This document shows, one piece after another, positions 52,344-64,000 of a stretch of 64,000 nucleotides of DNA. The DNA comes from Adiantum capillus-veneris (lineage: Eukaryota > Streptophyta > Polypodiopsida > Polypodiales > Pteridaceae): NCBI GenBank assembly GCA_014529385.2, contig CM043964.1, forward strand, positions 105,560,587 through 105,624,586, given 5' to 3'. Position 1 is the stretch's first letter, and every line of letters starts with the position of its first letter. A program made the translations under genes and the position numbers. A model generated the notes under the pieces. The model was not told the DNA's origin and ran no database searches. It saw nothing but the letters and a program-made list of their open reading frames with translations.

Positions 52344-54600
52344 CTTTGCTTTGAGCCCAAGCTCCCTGAGTTATACCAATTGACGAGCGAGTATTTTCGA
52401 GCATTATATAACCGAGCAAGTCCCTTGAAAACATCTTTACTTTTTAAAGTGAATTGTAAAAGTGTAAGAGGGTGATTATCCATTGTTGAAATCTAAGCAA
52501 CATGACAATGGAAGAGACAGTGTTTGGAACACCAACTGTTTTCTCTGATGCCGCCATACTGCCATACTTAAGTCCATATGTACACAATATATATGTGAAC
52601 TTATTGGAAGATAGAGTTGCTGAAAAGACATTACGAAACCCCTATTTGGATCAATAGTCAAAGCCACATTACACCATGATACTGATCTACCGCTCCTCCG
52701 ATATGTAATCTCCATAGATCATATTCTCATGTATAGGCATCCACCGTCTAGACTACAAACCACTATGGAAGTCCCCAGCAAGCGCAATGTAGTCACCAAG
52801 CAAAGGAACACACCTAGCATCACCATAACCAAACTGCACAACATGTTGAAGATGCACTGTTGTAAAGAAAAATCGTATGACATGTTGCAATATTTTTGTG
52901 CCCCCACTCTCTGCAAGAACGAATACACATCCTATATAAATATGATAAATCCACCCTGGTCATATTATCAACAAGACTCCAACAACAAAAACAACAATAT
53001 TATACCCAAGACATAAGGTAGATCATCAATCACATGTTCTACAACAGATGCATTCTAGTACTTATCCAAAAATCTTGTTGCTTTAATTGAGAAATAAACG
53101 TCAAAACAATCAAAAATCTCAAAACTACCAAAGTAAAGGGTACATGCAATAGAGATAATGACCAACTTAAAAATATGGGCAAGTCAACCAGATGGTAAAG
53201 GATGAGGCAGTGGATCAACAACATCCATGGTTGTGGGTGGTGGAAGATGAATGGATCACAACTAATGATTGCCACAAAGCCATAACCTAATAGCCACCTT
53301 CCCACACACTAGATATGTAGTTTTAGTGTGTCGTAATCTGGTTTTGTAAGAGTACAAAATTCATCAAACCACAATTTCCAAGTACCGTATGGTTATTAAA
53401 AAGTACAATAGATTATGGAACTTATGAGGTCTCCCTATACTACATATTATCTAAGCGAAGGAGAACCTTAAGTAGAACCTTAAGTAGAACAATAAATATC
53501 CAACAACATAAATTACCAGCATAAGGTAAATCAAACCAAAATAACCATAATCTAGCTATCCAAGAAACAAATCTATACACTATCCTCATTATAAAATCAA
53601 GAAAATATGATCATTACAAGGGGAATCACAACACAAAGAGGCAAACATTCCATAATTGCCACATCTAATGTCTACCCAAAAATCCAAAACCAAAAAATCA
53701 TGCCAAAAAAAAGTGCCCCTGGCTTGCCGATGGTACCAGATAGTTATCAAGATAGTTTCGTGTCGGTGCGCGAAACAATTCCAACAGCTCTCCCGACACT
53801 ATAAGCAAGCAAGGGGCGCCTTCTTTTTTGCATGATTCACTAAGGCGTTATATTTAAATAACTTTTTTTTCATGATCACGTAAGACACAATTTCATAGCT
53901 CATAATAGTGTTAGAAAAAAACCGGGGTCCAATGTGCTTTAACCAGTTGAAATTGTAAAATCCCGGTTTAGATTTTGAGCTTGCCTTTAAGAAAACTGGC
54001 AAATTTATACAAGTTTTAGTGTAATTACCGGAAAAAGCTTCAAATTTTGACCTAAAAACTCGACGAATTTCAAGTTTCCCCTTATTTTGATCGGTTAGGG
54101 TAAAGGGGCCAATAAAAAACCGGCCCCCTGTAATGGGACCCTGGACTCCCCAAGTTTAAGAAAACTTTTCTCCAATAATGGGTCACAAGTTGGCTATTGC
54201 TAGGCTAGTTAGCACGTCTGTTTAGGGGGTTTGGGCCGTTGGATCTGTGATTAAGCCTTGGTGGCCGCTTTGGCTCATTACTCCCCTTGGGAGTGGCTTC
54301 CCTCTCACACCCACTTTTGTTACAAAGGAAATGTTCGTCGGCGCCATATTTTCTCTACAGAGATCGCTTCATCACCATATTTTTTCTGGAGATAGCAATA
54401 GTGGTGCTCTTTCAAATGCGCCCCTCAACAATGTATTCCGTGCAACACACAGATCAGGAGCCCCGACTTAGGTGGCCTAAAGTTGGCCCCCTTACCCTAG
54501 GAAAAATGTATTTTTCTAGCCCTGGAGCCTCATAAGGCACCCTGAAAAGACATAATGTATAATCAAAGCAAACGAAAACTCTGCTATGTGCTAATTTCTT
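52344..54600. other. Stretch without supported genes
   Basis: Only short frames occur on both strands, none with a motif. The interval 52700-53700 is AT-rich. I see no terminal repeats. Confidence 0.5.
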
Positions 54601-54651
54601 AGGTGTAATATTTTTTAAAAAAAATGCTCCCCTTTCTGCTTTGCCGGGGGT

Positions 54652-54749
54652 GCCATCTGTTCCAACCGCACGTGGTATGCTGCTGCAACCAGTTCGCGTC
54701 GGCGCGGACTGGTTGCAACAGCATACCACGTGCGGTTGGAATAGATGGC
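54652..54749. repeat. Perfect-register hairpin, 42-bp arms with two mismatches
   Basis: Arms 54652-54693 and 54708-54749 pair over 42 bp with two non-Watson-Crick positions. The 14-nt centre (TCGCGTCGGCGCGG) pairs further as CGCG/CGCG around TCGG, so the stem is about 47 bp with a four-base loop. The stem contains CCGCACGTGG. No coding frame explains the symmetry. Confidence 0.9.
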
Positions 54750-54759
54750 GCCACCAATA

Positions 54760-55961
54760 GAGCAGGGAGTGGAGGTAGCAATATCTTTCCTATCTGGAGG
54801 ACAGGCAATGGCATGGCGGCATTAGCTGACTCTAACGACAGTGCGGGAGGGTAGTTAAGACCAACAGTAGCAACCAAGGCAAGCTCTTTTTCTGCTGAGA
54901 AGCATTGAGTACTATAGATGCAAGGATGTCAGGGAGAGGTGAAATGATAGGGCCTTGTGAAGCTGGCCGTGTACAAATTGTAGGGTAGACTGAGCCGATG
55001 CGAGTCCAGATTGCGACATCTCTTAAGCCTAGCGTGAGCATGCATTTAGCTTATGGACTTAAGTATGGCAGTATGGAGGCATCAGGGAAAGCAGTTGGCG
55101 TCTCTCCTTTGTTGAGCGATGCTAGATTTTGCATAGACATTCCCTTGCCCTAACTTGTTGTTTCAAACAAGGGACGACGATAAAATAGAGGTTGGAGATG
55201 CATTTTGTTTGCTATCTGTCTCTCTAGACACATTTTGTGGCAGACAGTCGGTGATATAATGAATAATGACTGGAACACATTGACAATGACTCGACTCTCA
55301 AGGAAGATATAATTAAAGATTTTTTTCTGGTGAGAAAATCAGTCACAAATGACATTTAAAATAGTTGCTTAAACGTTATTTACATTAACACTATAAATTA
55401 TGTGTCAATTTAATTTTTTCCTTTTTTCTTATATCCCGCCTATTGGGCCTGCTCCTCAACATAATTTACCTCATCATCTTCCAAGACATAGTTTCTTTTA
55501 TCTTTTGCAAACAATGAGCAGACACATTATTATTATGGACTTCAACAAGATCAAAAGCTAGTTCTTCTAGAGAAAACAATGTTGGTGACTAGATTTACAC
55601 TCTTGACCACAATGTCTCACAATTCTACAAGATGGTTTCACCTCTGCTATGGTTTCAGACATTGTCAGCTCAAAAGATTTGCCAATAATGATCAAAGAGA
55701 AAATTAACGAATTGAGGTGTCCATGGTCTAGTGTCATTTACATAATCAGAAACCTTCCACAATAAACAAACCTTATGGTGGTAGTGAAAATAACTTGCAT
55801 GGCATAATTATTTTCTTCCATAATTGCTACTCTTCTATCAACCTACCCTTGAACTTGCTCGAAATTTACCTTTGCTCGGGTTTTTTTGCTCGGTGATTAG
55901 AAACCCCCAAGCTGCCCTATGTGGGATTATCCCATTGCAACATGGCACATTCCTCCCAAAT
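54760..55961. other. Stretch without supported genes, LTR-like right edge
   Basis: No gene is supported. Next to 55961, on the minus strand, GGGAGGAATGTGCCATG and later ATCCCACATAGGG resemble the family at 15739-15780, so a minus-oriented LTR-like sequence may start here. Confidence 0.4.
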
Positions 55962-57210
55962 CCCTATCACAATCAGTAACAAGGGGAATACAATAAAAAA
56001 TCTATATCATATATCTCCTCTAAAAAAGATAGCAAGCATTCTTTGAAAAATTGGTTACTTTGTCACCTCAAATGATGATCCGGCTCACTGTCTTCACCCC
56101 CTCTAGCTTTAAGATTTTGATGTGTGTGCTGGCATCCCATTCCCACATCATGCATCCTCTTCAGAACATGTAAACTTAGCAGCATTCTCCACATTAATAA
56201 ATTTTGGAACATTGCTCACACATATAGGCTTGTCTATGCATACCTCCTCTACCTTATAGTCTTTGAACATATCTGTGCTTGTTGCATACCCATCCTCCCT
56301 GTGTAAAATCTACACCCCCTGTAAAGAGGCATTCACATCAGAAGAAGCATCATCACATGCTAGACCATATGCATGTAAGTCACTTAAGAAAGCATCAATG
56401 ATGCCATCCTCATTGTGTTCAACAACATCTCCATTTGCATGCACTTGTCCCTCAATAGACATAGGCTCGTGCTCTTGTTCATATGCATCAGATGATACAT
56501 CCATGGTATCATGTGCAATTTTCATATCATGATAGGAATCTCCTTTCAAATTCAAAGACTTGTCACATACCTGTAGATAGTCTGCATGCATAATTTTCCT
56601 TTGTGATTTGATCATGGAACAATCAACATCTTCATTAAGAGCTTCATCTAGGTTGCTAATGGCATAACCATTGGCTTTTGGTAGCTCTGAAAACTCTACA
56701 TTACTTTCAATTTTTGGCCCTTAAATTTGTGCAACATCTCCCAAAGCATCTTGATCTGTTGCTAATTTTGTACAACCCTGTTTCCAAAATTCTTCATAGT
56801 TTGGTGCCTGCCCATTATCGAGCTCCATTTCCCTTGCCATATATTCATTACTAGTAATGAAAATTGCTTCTTTAAAGTACTCCCAACAATCTACATATTC
56901 CATGGCAAGATCTTCAAATTGTGTAGTCAAATTTAGAATAACCAACCGCTCAAATGATTTCACCATATGCTCCTCTGGAACTTGACAAGCTCGCACTTCC
57001 ATCTCGTAATAGAAAAGGTAACCCATCAGATCATAGCACTTGAACATATTGCACTGAGCGTATAAAGCGGCTAATGTGTGTTTCATAGCATCTTTTTATT
57101 TCTTCTTCTTTAATTCATGTGTTCATGCATTGATTGATAATGCCTCAATCATCTACATAAATTTTGCAAAATTTGGTGTATTATTTTCCTCTTCAGAGAA
57201 GTATATTTGA
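55962..57210 (-). pseudogene. Internal region of the long-LTR element, unidentified 259-codon frame with one stop
   Basis: On the minus strand the frame from ATG 57084-57086 to 56310 is open except for one TAA at 56721-56723; both sides and the interval between them are in the same phase. The product is acidic and has no motif I can name. Landmarks are FKCYDLMGYLFYYEMEVRAC near the start and IIDAFLSDLHAYGLACDDA near the end. The sequence then continues to 55962 with nucleotide similarity to 10097-9890. It lies directly after an LTR-like block, the position of gag. The short internal region suggests a non-autonomous element. Confidence 0.5.
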
Positions 57211-59180
57211 CAAAATCCCAAGCACTGGCACCCATACACATTGAATTCTCGCTACCTGGCCCCCCCAACCAATCATAAATTTGGGTCTTGCCCATTGCAT
57301 GCTCAAGCCATCGTTGGCGGCATGCACCCAAGCCTGTAATGAATGAAGGTTAGCCTTGTACCAAGCTTTAGAATTCCTTGGTTTGTACCTGTGACCCTTA
57401 CTCTATTCACTTTGTCAAAATCCCATCCCAGTCTTGAGAAAACAATGGTAGATTTCAACCCTTGTTTGTTGTCTCTTATTCTTTGTCTTTGAACCTTCTA
57501 CGTCCCTGTACATGAATCTGTTGTCTTAAATGATCTTGTTCTTATTTCTTTGGATATGGTCCTTCTCCATGCCTCCCTTGTTGCTCTCCTTAATGCTAAG
57601 AGAAATCAAGAGCGAGGTGCATCCCTTATGATGCATTTATTTTTACCTTAATATTTAATGCCTGTAAGATCCTTGATGGCCCTTTAATGCTAAAATTATT
57701 CCGCCTTAAATCCTTTGTATTGTCCTGTCTTGCCTTCTTTCCTCTTTTAAAATTTTCTTTGGATCCTCTTCCCTTGCTTGTCTCCCTTGATGTCGAATGT
57801 GAACAAGATACATGGGAGCTAGAGGGTATAGAAGGCTGAACTTAACACTTATGGTTAAGAGGGCTTAAGGTTAAGTAAGATCAGCTAAAGTGGTGAGAGA
57901 TCAAAGATATGAAAGCATCTTAAGGATGGCGAGGCGAGAGAGAGAGAGATTCCAAGTGATGGAGCATATGAGGGAGAAATCTCACCATTATAGCCAATCG
58001 AAGCCAAAGATAAGAGGGCTTTCTTCAAACCGCACGGATGTGGAATAGGAGCACCATGCTTTGCTCATCACTTTTTGTTTCTTTGGCATCGTCATTTGAA
58101 CACTGTGACGCTCATTGTTGCGAAACCTAAAAGCCTTGCTTTCCCCTCTGCTCGCTACCTCTCCCCCCTTTCCCCTCTCCTTTGCAAATTCACATTTCAT
58201 TAATATACTCCCCATTCAAACTCCTTAGGTGGCCATCCCTTTGCTTTTTTGGGCGGCCAATGGACGACCACTTCATTTCCTTCCCCACCCCATTTAGCAA
58301 AAAAGCTTTGAAAGCATCACCAAGCACATTGTTTTTTACTAATAGCCTAGGTGGCATACAATTTCAACCAAAGCACTACCTAGCATGTCATTCTTTTCCA
58401 AAATTCCCTGACCACATCCTCCAAAAATGCAGCATTCCAAATAACGACATTGCAAGAGGTATCCCATCAAGAACTTAATGTTCTCTCATAAAAACATCAC
58501 ATACGGCTTACATATCACATAAAGCATTGTTAAATACGGTCTCTACTTTGACAAATGTGTCACATTAGCCATATTGATAGTCAAGACAATTTGAAGATCA
58601 GCTTGATCTACCCAAATCTCAACTAAAACAATGCCAAGAACAACCTTAATTGCTTCAACATTACCTTCCCTACACATAGATGTCTGAGACTGCTTAGAAA
58701 ATTGTTTGCACTGATTGCCCAATTGGAGCATTGTAAAACACATACTCTAGCCCGTGATACACGTTATCACTGGGAACCCTGTCAAGCTAAAACAGATCAC
58801 TTGAGCATGCATCTAAACTTCGATGTAAAGTCAGCAGATCTGGCCCATGGTGAATACTAATTTGCCTATAACCTTTTCATCCGGACTCCAATCGACATGC
58901 TGTAAAGATAGGCTTGTAGAGCATTCCAAGTACTACAAATTTGACCTATAAAATGTCATTTTGATAGCATCACCATAGCTTGGCTTGCAGGCCTCAATCT
59001 TCATTTCTTGGCCCCGAAACCCACGATAGACATACATATCAATCAATCCTACTATCATATCAGATTCTAGCATTAGTAATAACTTTGGCAAAATCTAAAA
59101 AGCCTTACAGATCCTCCTCTTTCACATCGTGCCTGCAAAGTGGCACGACAACATGTATCTCTAGCATGTCTTGAGAGTAG
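57211..59180 (-). repeat. LTR-like block of the long-LTR element, inverted relative to the tandem unit
   Basis: Reverse complement of about 12585-10630 with clear divergence. Anchor points: 57410-57540 with 12370-12240, 57840-57960 with 11950-11880, 58380-58580 with 11400-11200, and 58980-59150 with 10815-10640. It is cut off at about 59180, where a gag relic in the opposite orientation begins. Confidence 0.75.
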
Positions 59181-59189
59181 AGCAAGTTT

Positions 59190-59680
59190 ACGATTTTCAT
59201 ATTGAGTATAAGGTATTCGGATTGAATTTGGAAGGAATAACACTGACTTGGTTCCAATCGCTAAAGGAAGGAGCTTTTTCTAGAGAAATATGTTAACAAA
59301 ATTTCAAAAGAATTCTCTAAACAGGGAGGAATAAGGCATAACACTATATCCAAATTTATTGTTAAAAAAAAAAAGGATAGCAAAAAGGTGAAAGAAGCTT
59401 CATTGGGATTTAAACAATACCTTGAGATATGTCCACCACATGAAGTACCATAGCAAGACCATTGGTAGTGCCATTTTCATTGGAGATCTAAAGAATGATT
59501 TACTCAGAAAGGATCTTCACTTGAGGGATTTTGCATCCCTAAAAGGAGTGATGAAGGAAGCTTTGTACCTTGACAATAATTGCAAATCCTACAACAAGAT
59601 TTTAAAGAATAAGAATGCCTTGAAAAATGATGCAAGTTTCATCATTAGTAAATTGCAACTCAAAAGACTAACCTAGCCCA
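59190..59680 (+). pseudogene. Gypsy-type gag relic
   Basis: The translation GLNLEGITLTWFQSLKEGAFS, split by later stops, matches the gag domain at 24955-25020 (GLTLEGIALNWFQPL). DLKNDLLRKDLHLRDF near 59485-59535 matches GLKNENLKKDFHLKGC near 25230-25275. An A run (59367-59376) and several stops break it. It belongs to the same family as 23963-26882 but is older. Confidence 0.8.
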
Positions 59681-59873
59681 AACAACAAAAATCTTGTGGC
59701 AGACTATGACCCTTTGAAAGTAGCTTCAATAACAGGCTGCAAAAATCAAAGTTTATTTAACCATTAGTTGCAAAGTTTATATATCAATTAGCTTTGAAAA
59801 TAAGCTGTAAAACTCTAAGTTTACTTAACGTTAAAAGACGATCAATGCTTGTATTGCTCATTGCGCACATGAC

Positions 59874-60455
59874 CTACAGATTCAAAATCTCTAATGAAGC
59901 ACGAAAAATAGAGAATGAAGCTCCGAGATATATATCTGTCTTGCTTGCAGCCAAAAGAGTATCCTCCTTTTGTGCAGTCTCTTCACATCCACAATCGTCG
60001 TTGTCAAGCAGACCCTTCTTGTGAGCGAGAAGCTCAGCAATCAAATTCTCCATAACTATATCCTCCTCCATCTGGTGCAGTAGATCTCTCATCTCCTCCT
60101 ACCCATAATCACCTGCATTGGATCTCGAAATCTCACCGATTGTTGGTGGAGAGACAAACCTATTTTCTTGCAGTTGTCTCTCCGACTTTCTTGCTTGAGA
60201 GTCCCCTCCTACAACACTCTAGTGAGGAGCGATATCCATGTGCAAAAGTTTGCAAAGATCGGTTATTCGTGTTCGTGGATCGTCCCACATTTCATAGTCC
60301 TTGACATGCTTCAAACAAACTTGTTGGAGCCTAGGAATGGCCATTTTGCAATGCTTGCACAGGCACAACAACCTGTCATTCAACAATGATCGCTTTCCAT
60401 CGCATTTTCTGGTCCGTCTTTGTCGCATGTTGGCGCTTGCATCTTCAAAATGCAA
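59874..60455 (-). pseudogene. Unidentified frame of 194 codons with two TAG codons
   Basis: On the minus strand one phase runs from ATG 60453-60455 to the terminal stop at 59874 with only two interruptions, both TAG (60219-60221 and 60099-60101). The first part is basic and Cys-rich (CLCKHCKMAIPRLQQVC, then YEMWDDPRTRITDLCKLL). The last part is acidic and helical in character (MRDLLHQMEEDIVMENLIAE). I do not recognise the family; a transposon-borne or decayed host gene are both possible. Confidence 0.45.
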
Positions 60456-60780
60456 AAGGGGAGGTAGGGAAGGTGAACAAGAGCTTACAATGAGAATGAT
60501 TTTGCATGTCTATTAAATTCTTCTTAAAAGAAGTGGAGGGAGTAAGTTGGCAAAAGAAGGGAAAAGTGTATTTTTAAAATATAAAAAAGCGTCCTAGAGT
60601 ATAATCGCGACAATCTACGTGGCAATCAACATGGCAAATAGCGCGGCACTCAGAGCGATAAAAAATCATAAAAATTATATTAAAAAGCCAACGGACCGGG
60701 CTGGGATTTTTTTACATTAACCCACTGCAAAAACAACTGCCCTTGTCTCTATATTTTTTCTATTCTTCCTATCTTCTTAG
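60456..60780. other. AT-rich stretch without supported genes
   Basis: No gene is visible. The next feature is the CT/CA array. Confidence 0.5.
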
Positions 60781-60782
60781 AA

Positions 60783-60822
<40 letters not shown>
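60783..60822. repeat. Compound (CT)8(CA)12 array
   Basis: Preceded by TCTTCTTAGAA, which is repeated before the larger array, so the pair arose by a local duplication. Confidence 0.9.
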
Positions 60823-60824
<2 letters not shown>

Positions 60825-60846
60825 TATTCTTCTTCTCTTCTTAGAA

Positions 60847-61807
<961 letters not shown>

Positions 61808-61866
<59 letters not shown>
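61808..61866. repeat. (CA) microsatellite, 59 bp
   Basis: Uninterrupted CA run; the His-Thr frames over it are artefacts. Confidence 0.95.
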
Positions 61867-61870
<4 letters not shown>

Positions 61871-62699
61871 TCGGACCTTATCATGGACACGCACACACAA
61901 GCACACACTTTTTGAATCTAGCTTGGGAAACGAGCCTCATACTAGGCATGCTGGACATATTGTTCTTAGTCTTCTATTCTATGGAGTACCCATACTTGCA
62001 TTAGTGATCAATGGCATCTGCAACTCAGAAGCTATCAATGACTCCTTGGACTACTCGTGACAATACAATCGAATGTTCTCTCGACGACAACGGTACAGGT
62101 AGGTTCCGTTGCACCTACTCAGTCAAACTTTGGTTAAATTTGAGCTTAAAAACTGCGTTTAAGATTGGGTTTTATAGCTAATTTACCTCCAATTTATAAT
62201 GGATACTGACATTAGTAAACCTTTTGGTGTAAACGATTTTTAGCTGATTAATTGGATCTGTATTCAGTCATGCTTGCATAGGAAATTTTGATGATGTCTG
62301 CTTTGATGTCACTACTTGGTTTTTATACATGCTGTGACCTACATACAATACTTCAAGTAATGGCAACCATAATCGTATGTATAGTCTTAAAATAGAGTAG
62401 AAAAATGCCAAAACATACTAACTGTATGATATATACCTAGTGTATATCTCATACTTTTGATATGATTATTTAGTGGTTCTAACTTTTAAACGGTACACTT
62501 TGGCTGGATGTAGTTTCGAATTGAGAATTGGTGGTATCGCATAGAGAAAACTTCAATATTCTAGGACTTCAATAGTGATATTTATAGGACTCAAGATGGA
62601 TAGATTTGGGCTAATGTTAATTGCTACCTTACTATTGACTGAAATTCCAGCAACAATAATTTTACATAAACTTGTACTGGACATAAAGCTCGTTTACTT
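61867..62699. other. Stretch without supported genes
   Basis: No ORF with a motif. ACGGTACAG followed by GTAGGTTCC near 62090-62107 could be a 5' splice site, without other support. Confidence 0.4.
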
Positions 62700-63130
62700 C
62701 TATCTTTTTATTCAGGAACACACCCTTGATGAAGGTAAGTATATAGTGGTCAGAGATATTTGCTTGCTCTTGGGACTTGACAAAAGTAATAATAAATGTA
62801 TGGAAGTAAAATGATTATCATTAGCATAATAGGTATGACTATTGGGCTTTGTTGATTGTTCAAGACTGGTCTAACTGATGATTGAACATACATGGCTAGT
62901 TTACTGCATCATAAAGAGAATTGTTTGTAGACTTCAAAATTTGGCATGACCAAGTTTGGCATGGTGGATTTTTTGACTTGAAAATAACACATATGTATTG
63001 GTTGCTAGAGCCTTAAACCTCATGTGAGGGTCTCAACAGAGATGGCATTGAATGGAAACTTGAAATATTATCCGTTTTACAAAGGAGGTGCTACCCAATT
63101 TTTTCTTTTAAGAGATCTTTAATACCAGAA
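62700..63130 (+). repeat. Diverged direct repeat, module 1, with 19-nt exon-like segment
   Basis: The module contains TTATTCAG, 19 nt (62716-62734), then GTAAGTATATAG. It continues through GAGCCTTAAACCTCA and TTTACAAAGGAGGTGCT near 63010-63095. The match with module 2 is irregular but collinear. Confidence 0.65.
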
Positions 63131-63289
63131 GGAGGGAATCATTTCAAGGCTACCTTACCCAACTTTATTATCTTGAAACTAACTTATCTTGTGTTCAAGG
63201 CTAGTAAGAACAAATGCATAACCGTAAACATGGGTAAAGAAGGATGCAATACGACTTACTACAGATACTAGTAAAAACCAATTTTCTTA

Positions 63290-63690
63290 AATTGTACTTT
63301 TGTGCAGGAGCTCACTTTTGGTAAAGGTAAGTATATAGTGAATTCATAGGGTTGTTTGATGCTATCCTTTCTTGATGAATAAATACATAATTTTTGAAAC
63401 AAAGGGTTGTAATTTGCTTTGAAATTAATCCAATGATTGTTAAAAGAGCCTTAATCCTCAAGTGGGGGTCTCAGAGGAGATGGCACTAGACTGGACTTTT
63501 TGAAAACTGATCCAATTTACAAAGGAGATGCTGTCCGACTTTTTCTGGAATTAAAAGATGTAAAAAAATATCGAAAATAAATTGCTCAGTCTTTTAATAT
63601 AATATTCGATCTATGTTATGTTGTGAGTTTTTGCTGTAATTTTTGACACCAATAACAAGGGGAGGGAGTCGTTGACACCTGTCTTCCCAA
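63290..63690 (+). repeat. Diverged direct repeat, module 2, with 19-nt exon-like segment
   Basis: The module contains TTTTGTGCAG, 19 nt (63308-63326), then GTAAGTATATAG, GAGCCTTAATCCTCA and TTTACAAAGGAGATGCT (to about 63535), collinear with module 1. The period is 592 bp between the 19-nt segments. Confidence 0.65.
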
Positions 63691-64000
63691 GTAATGCCAG
63701 TTCTGATGGGCTTGTGTTTCTTGGATGGTGATAGACAAGAGATTCTTTCGTTGGGATTACAACAAAAACTACAGCAGTAACGAAAGAATGTCCAATGTAC
63801 CAGCTAAGGTACCAGCTGGATCCTTCTACATGTAGATGTACTGGAAACTTATCCCAAAGGATGGGCACATAAGATATAACACTAAGATATTATATTGTAG
63901 TGATCAAAGATCAAATTTTTGATCTAAATGATTGTATTATCCATTAGATACAGAATGTTGTATTGGTGTATATGAAATGATAGTTGAGGTTTATGACATC
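63691..64000. other. Right edge of window, nothing supported
   Basis: No gene or repeat is recognised; the short minus frame at 63611-63868 has no motif. Confidence 0.5.

Noticed and set aside
54652-54749. Hairpin as a rho-independent terminator
   Set aside because: The sequence is plant nuclear DNA, the stem is far too long, and no T tract follows.

Overview
The window is nuclear DNA of a land plant. The evidence is a Ty1/copia retrotransposon whose primer-binding site matches the initiator tRNA-Met 3' end, several decayed Ty3/gypsy-type elements, and long dinucleotide arrays. I cannot resolve the species or class. I see no convincing intact host gene, no tRNA or rRNA gene and no CRISPR array. 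Everything recognisable is transposon-derived or simple repeat.

The dominant structure is a tandem segmental duplication with a period of about 26.3 kb. Positions 1-23518 (copy 1) align base for base with about 26302-49842 (copy 2); the offset drifts from 26301 to 26324 through small indels. By eye the copies differ at about 1% of sites. Copy 1 ends abruptly inside a copia gag gene. The same gene continues in copy 2, so copy 2 carries the whole copia element (45439-50615) with equal 227-bp LTRs, PBS, PPT and a GGAGC target duplication. If the copies abut directly, copy 2 starts at 23519 and copy 1 starts about 2.8 kb left of the window.

Each unit holds, in order: a degenerate gypsy-type gag and aspartic protease; a 1770-bp insertion with 35-bp perfect terminal inverted repeats and a TTAGT target duplication; a gypsy polypurine tract and LTR with a TATA box; a second LTR-like edge with G tracts; a GC-rich region without genes; a copia-like LTR edge on the minus strand; part of a second element with a long LTR-like block; a broken gypsy integrase followed by PPT and 3' LTR; a (GA)62-63 array; a long G run; and the minus-strand copia element.

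The copies have decayed independently. Each has its own stop codons and frameshifts in gag, protease, integrase and copia pol. One frameshift, between copia gag and pol, is shared and therefore older than the duplication or functional. The copia LTR pair differs at 7 of 227 sites, while the two 3' LTRs, one per unit, are identical. The order was therefore copia insertion, then segmental duplication, then private decay.

The right flank (50616-64000) is not duplicated. It holds a head-to-head pair of LTR-like arms of about 640 bp (50778-52343), a 42-bp-arm hairpin (54652-54749), an inverted relative of the long-LTR element with a 259-codon unidentified frame broken by one stop (55962-59180), a gag relic (59190-59680), an unidentified frame with two TAG codons (59874-60455), CT/CA arrays, and a duplicated module in which a 19-nt segment sits between consensus-like splice sites (62716-62734 and 63308-63326).
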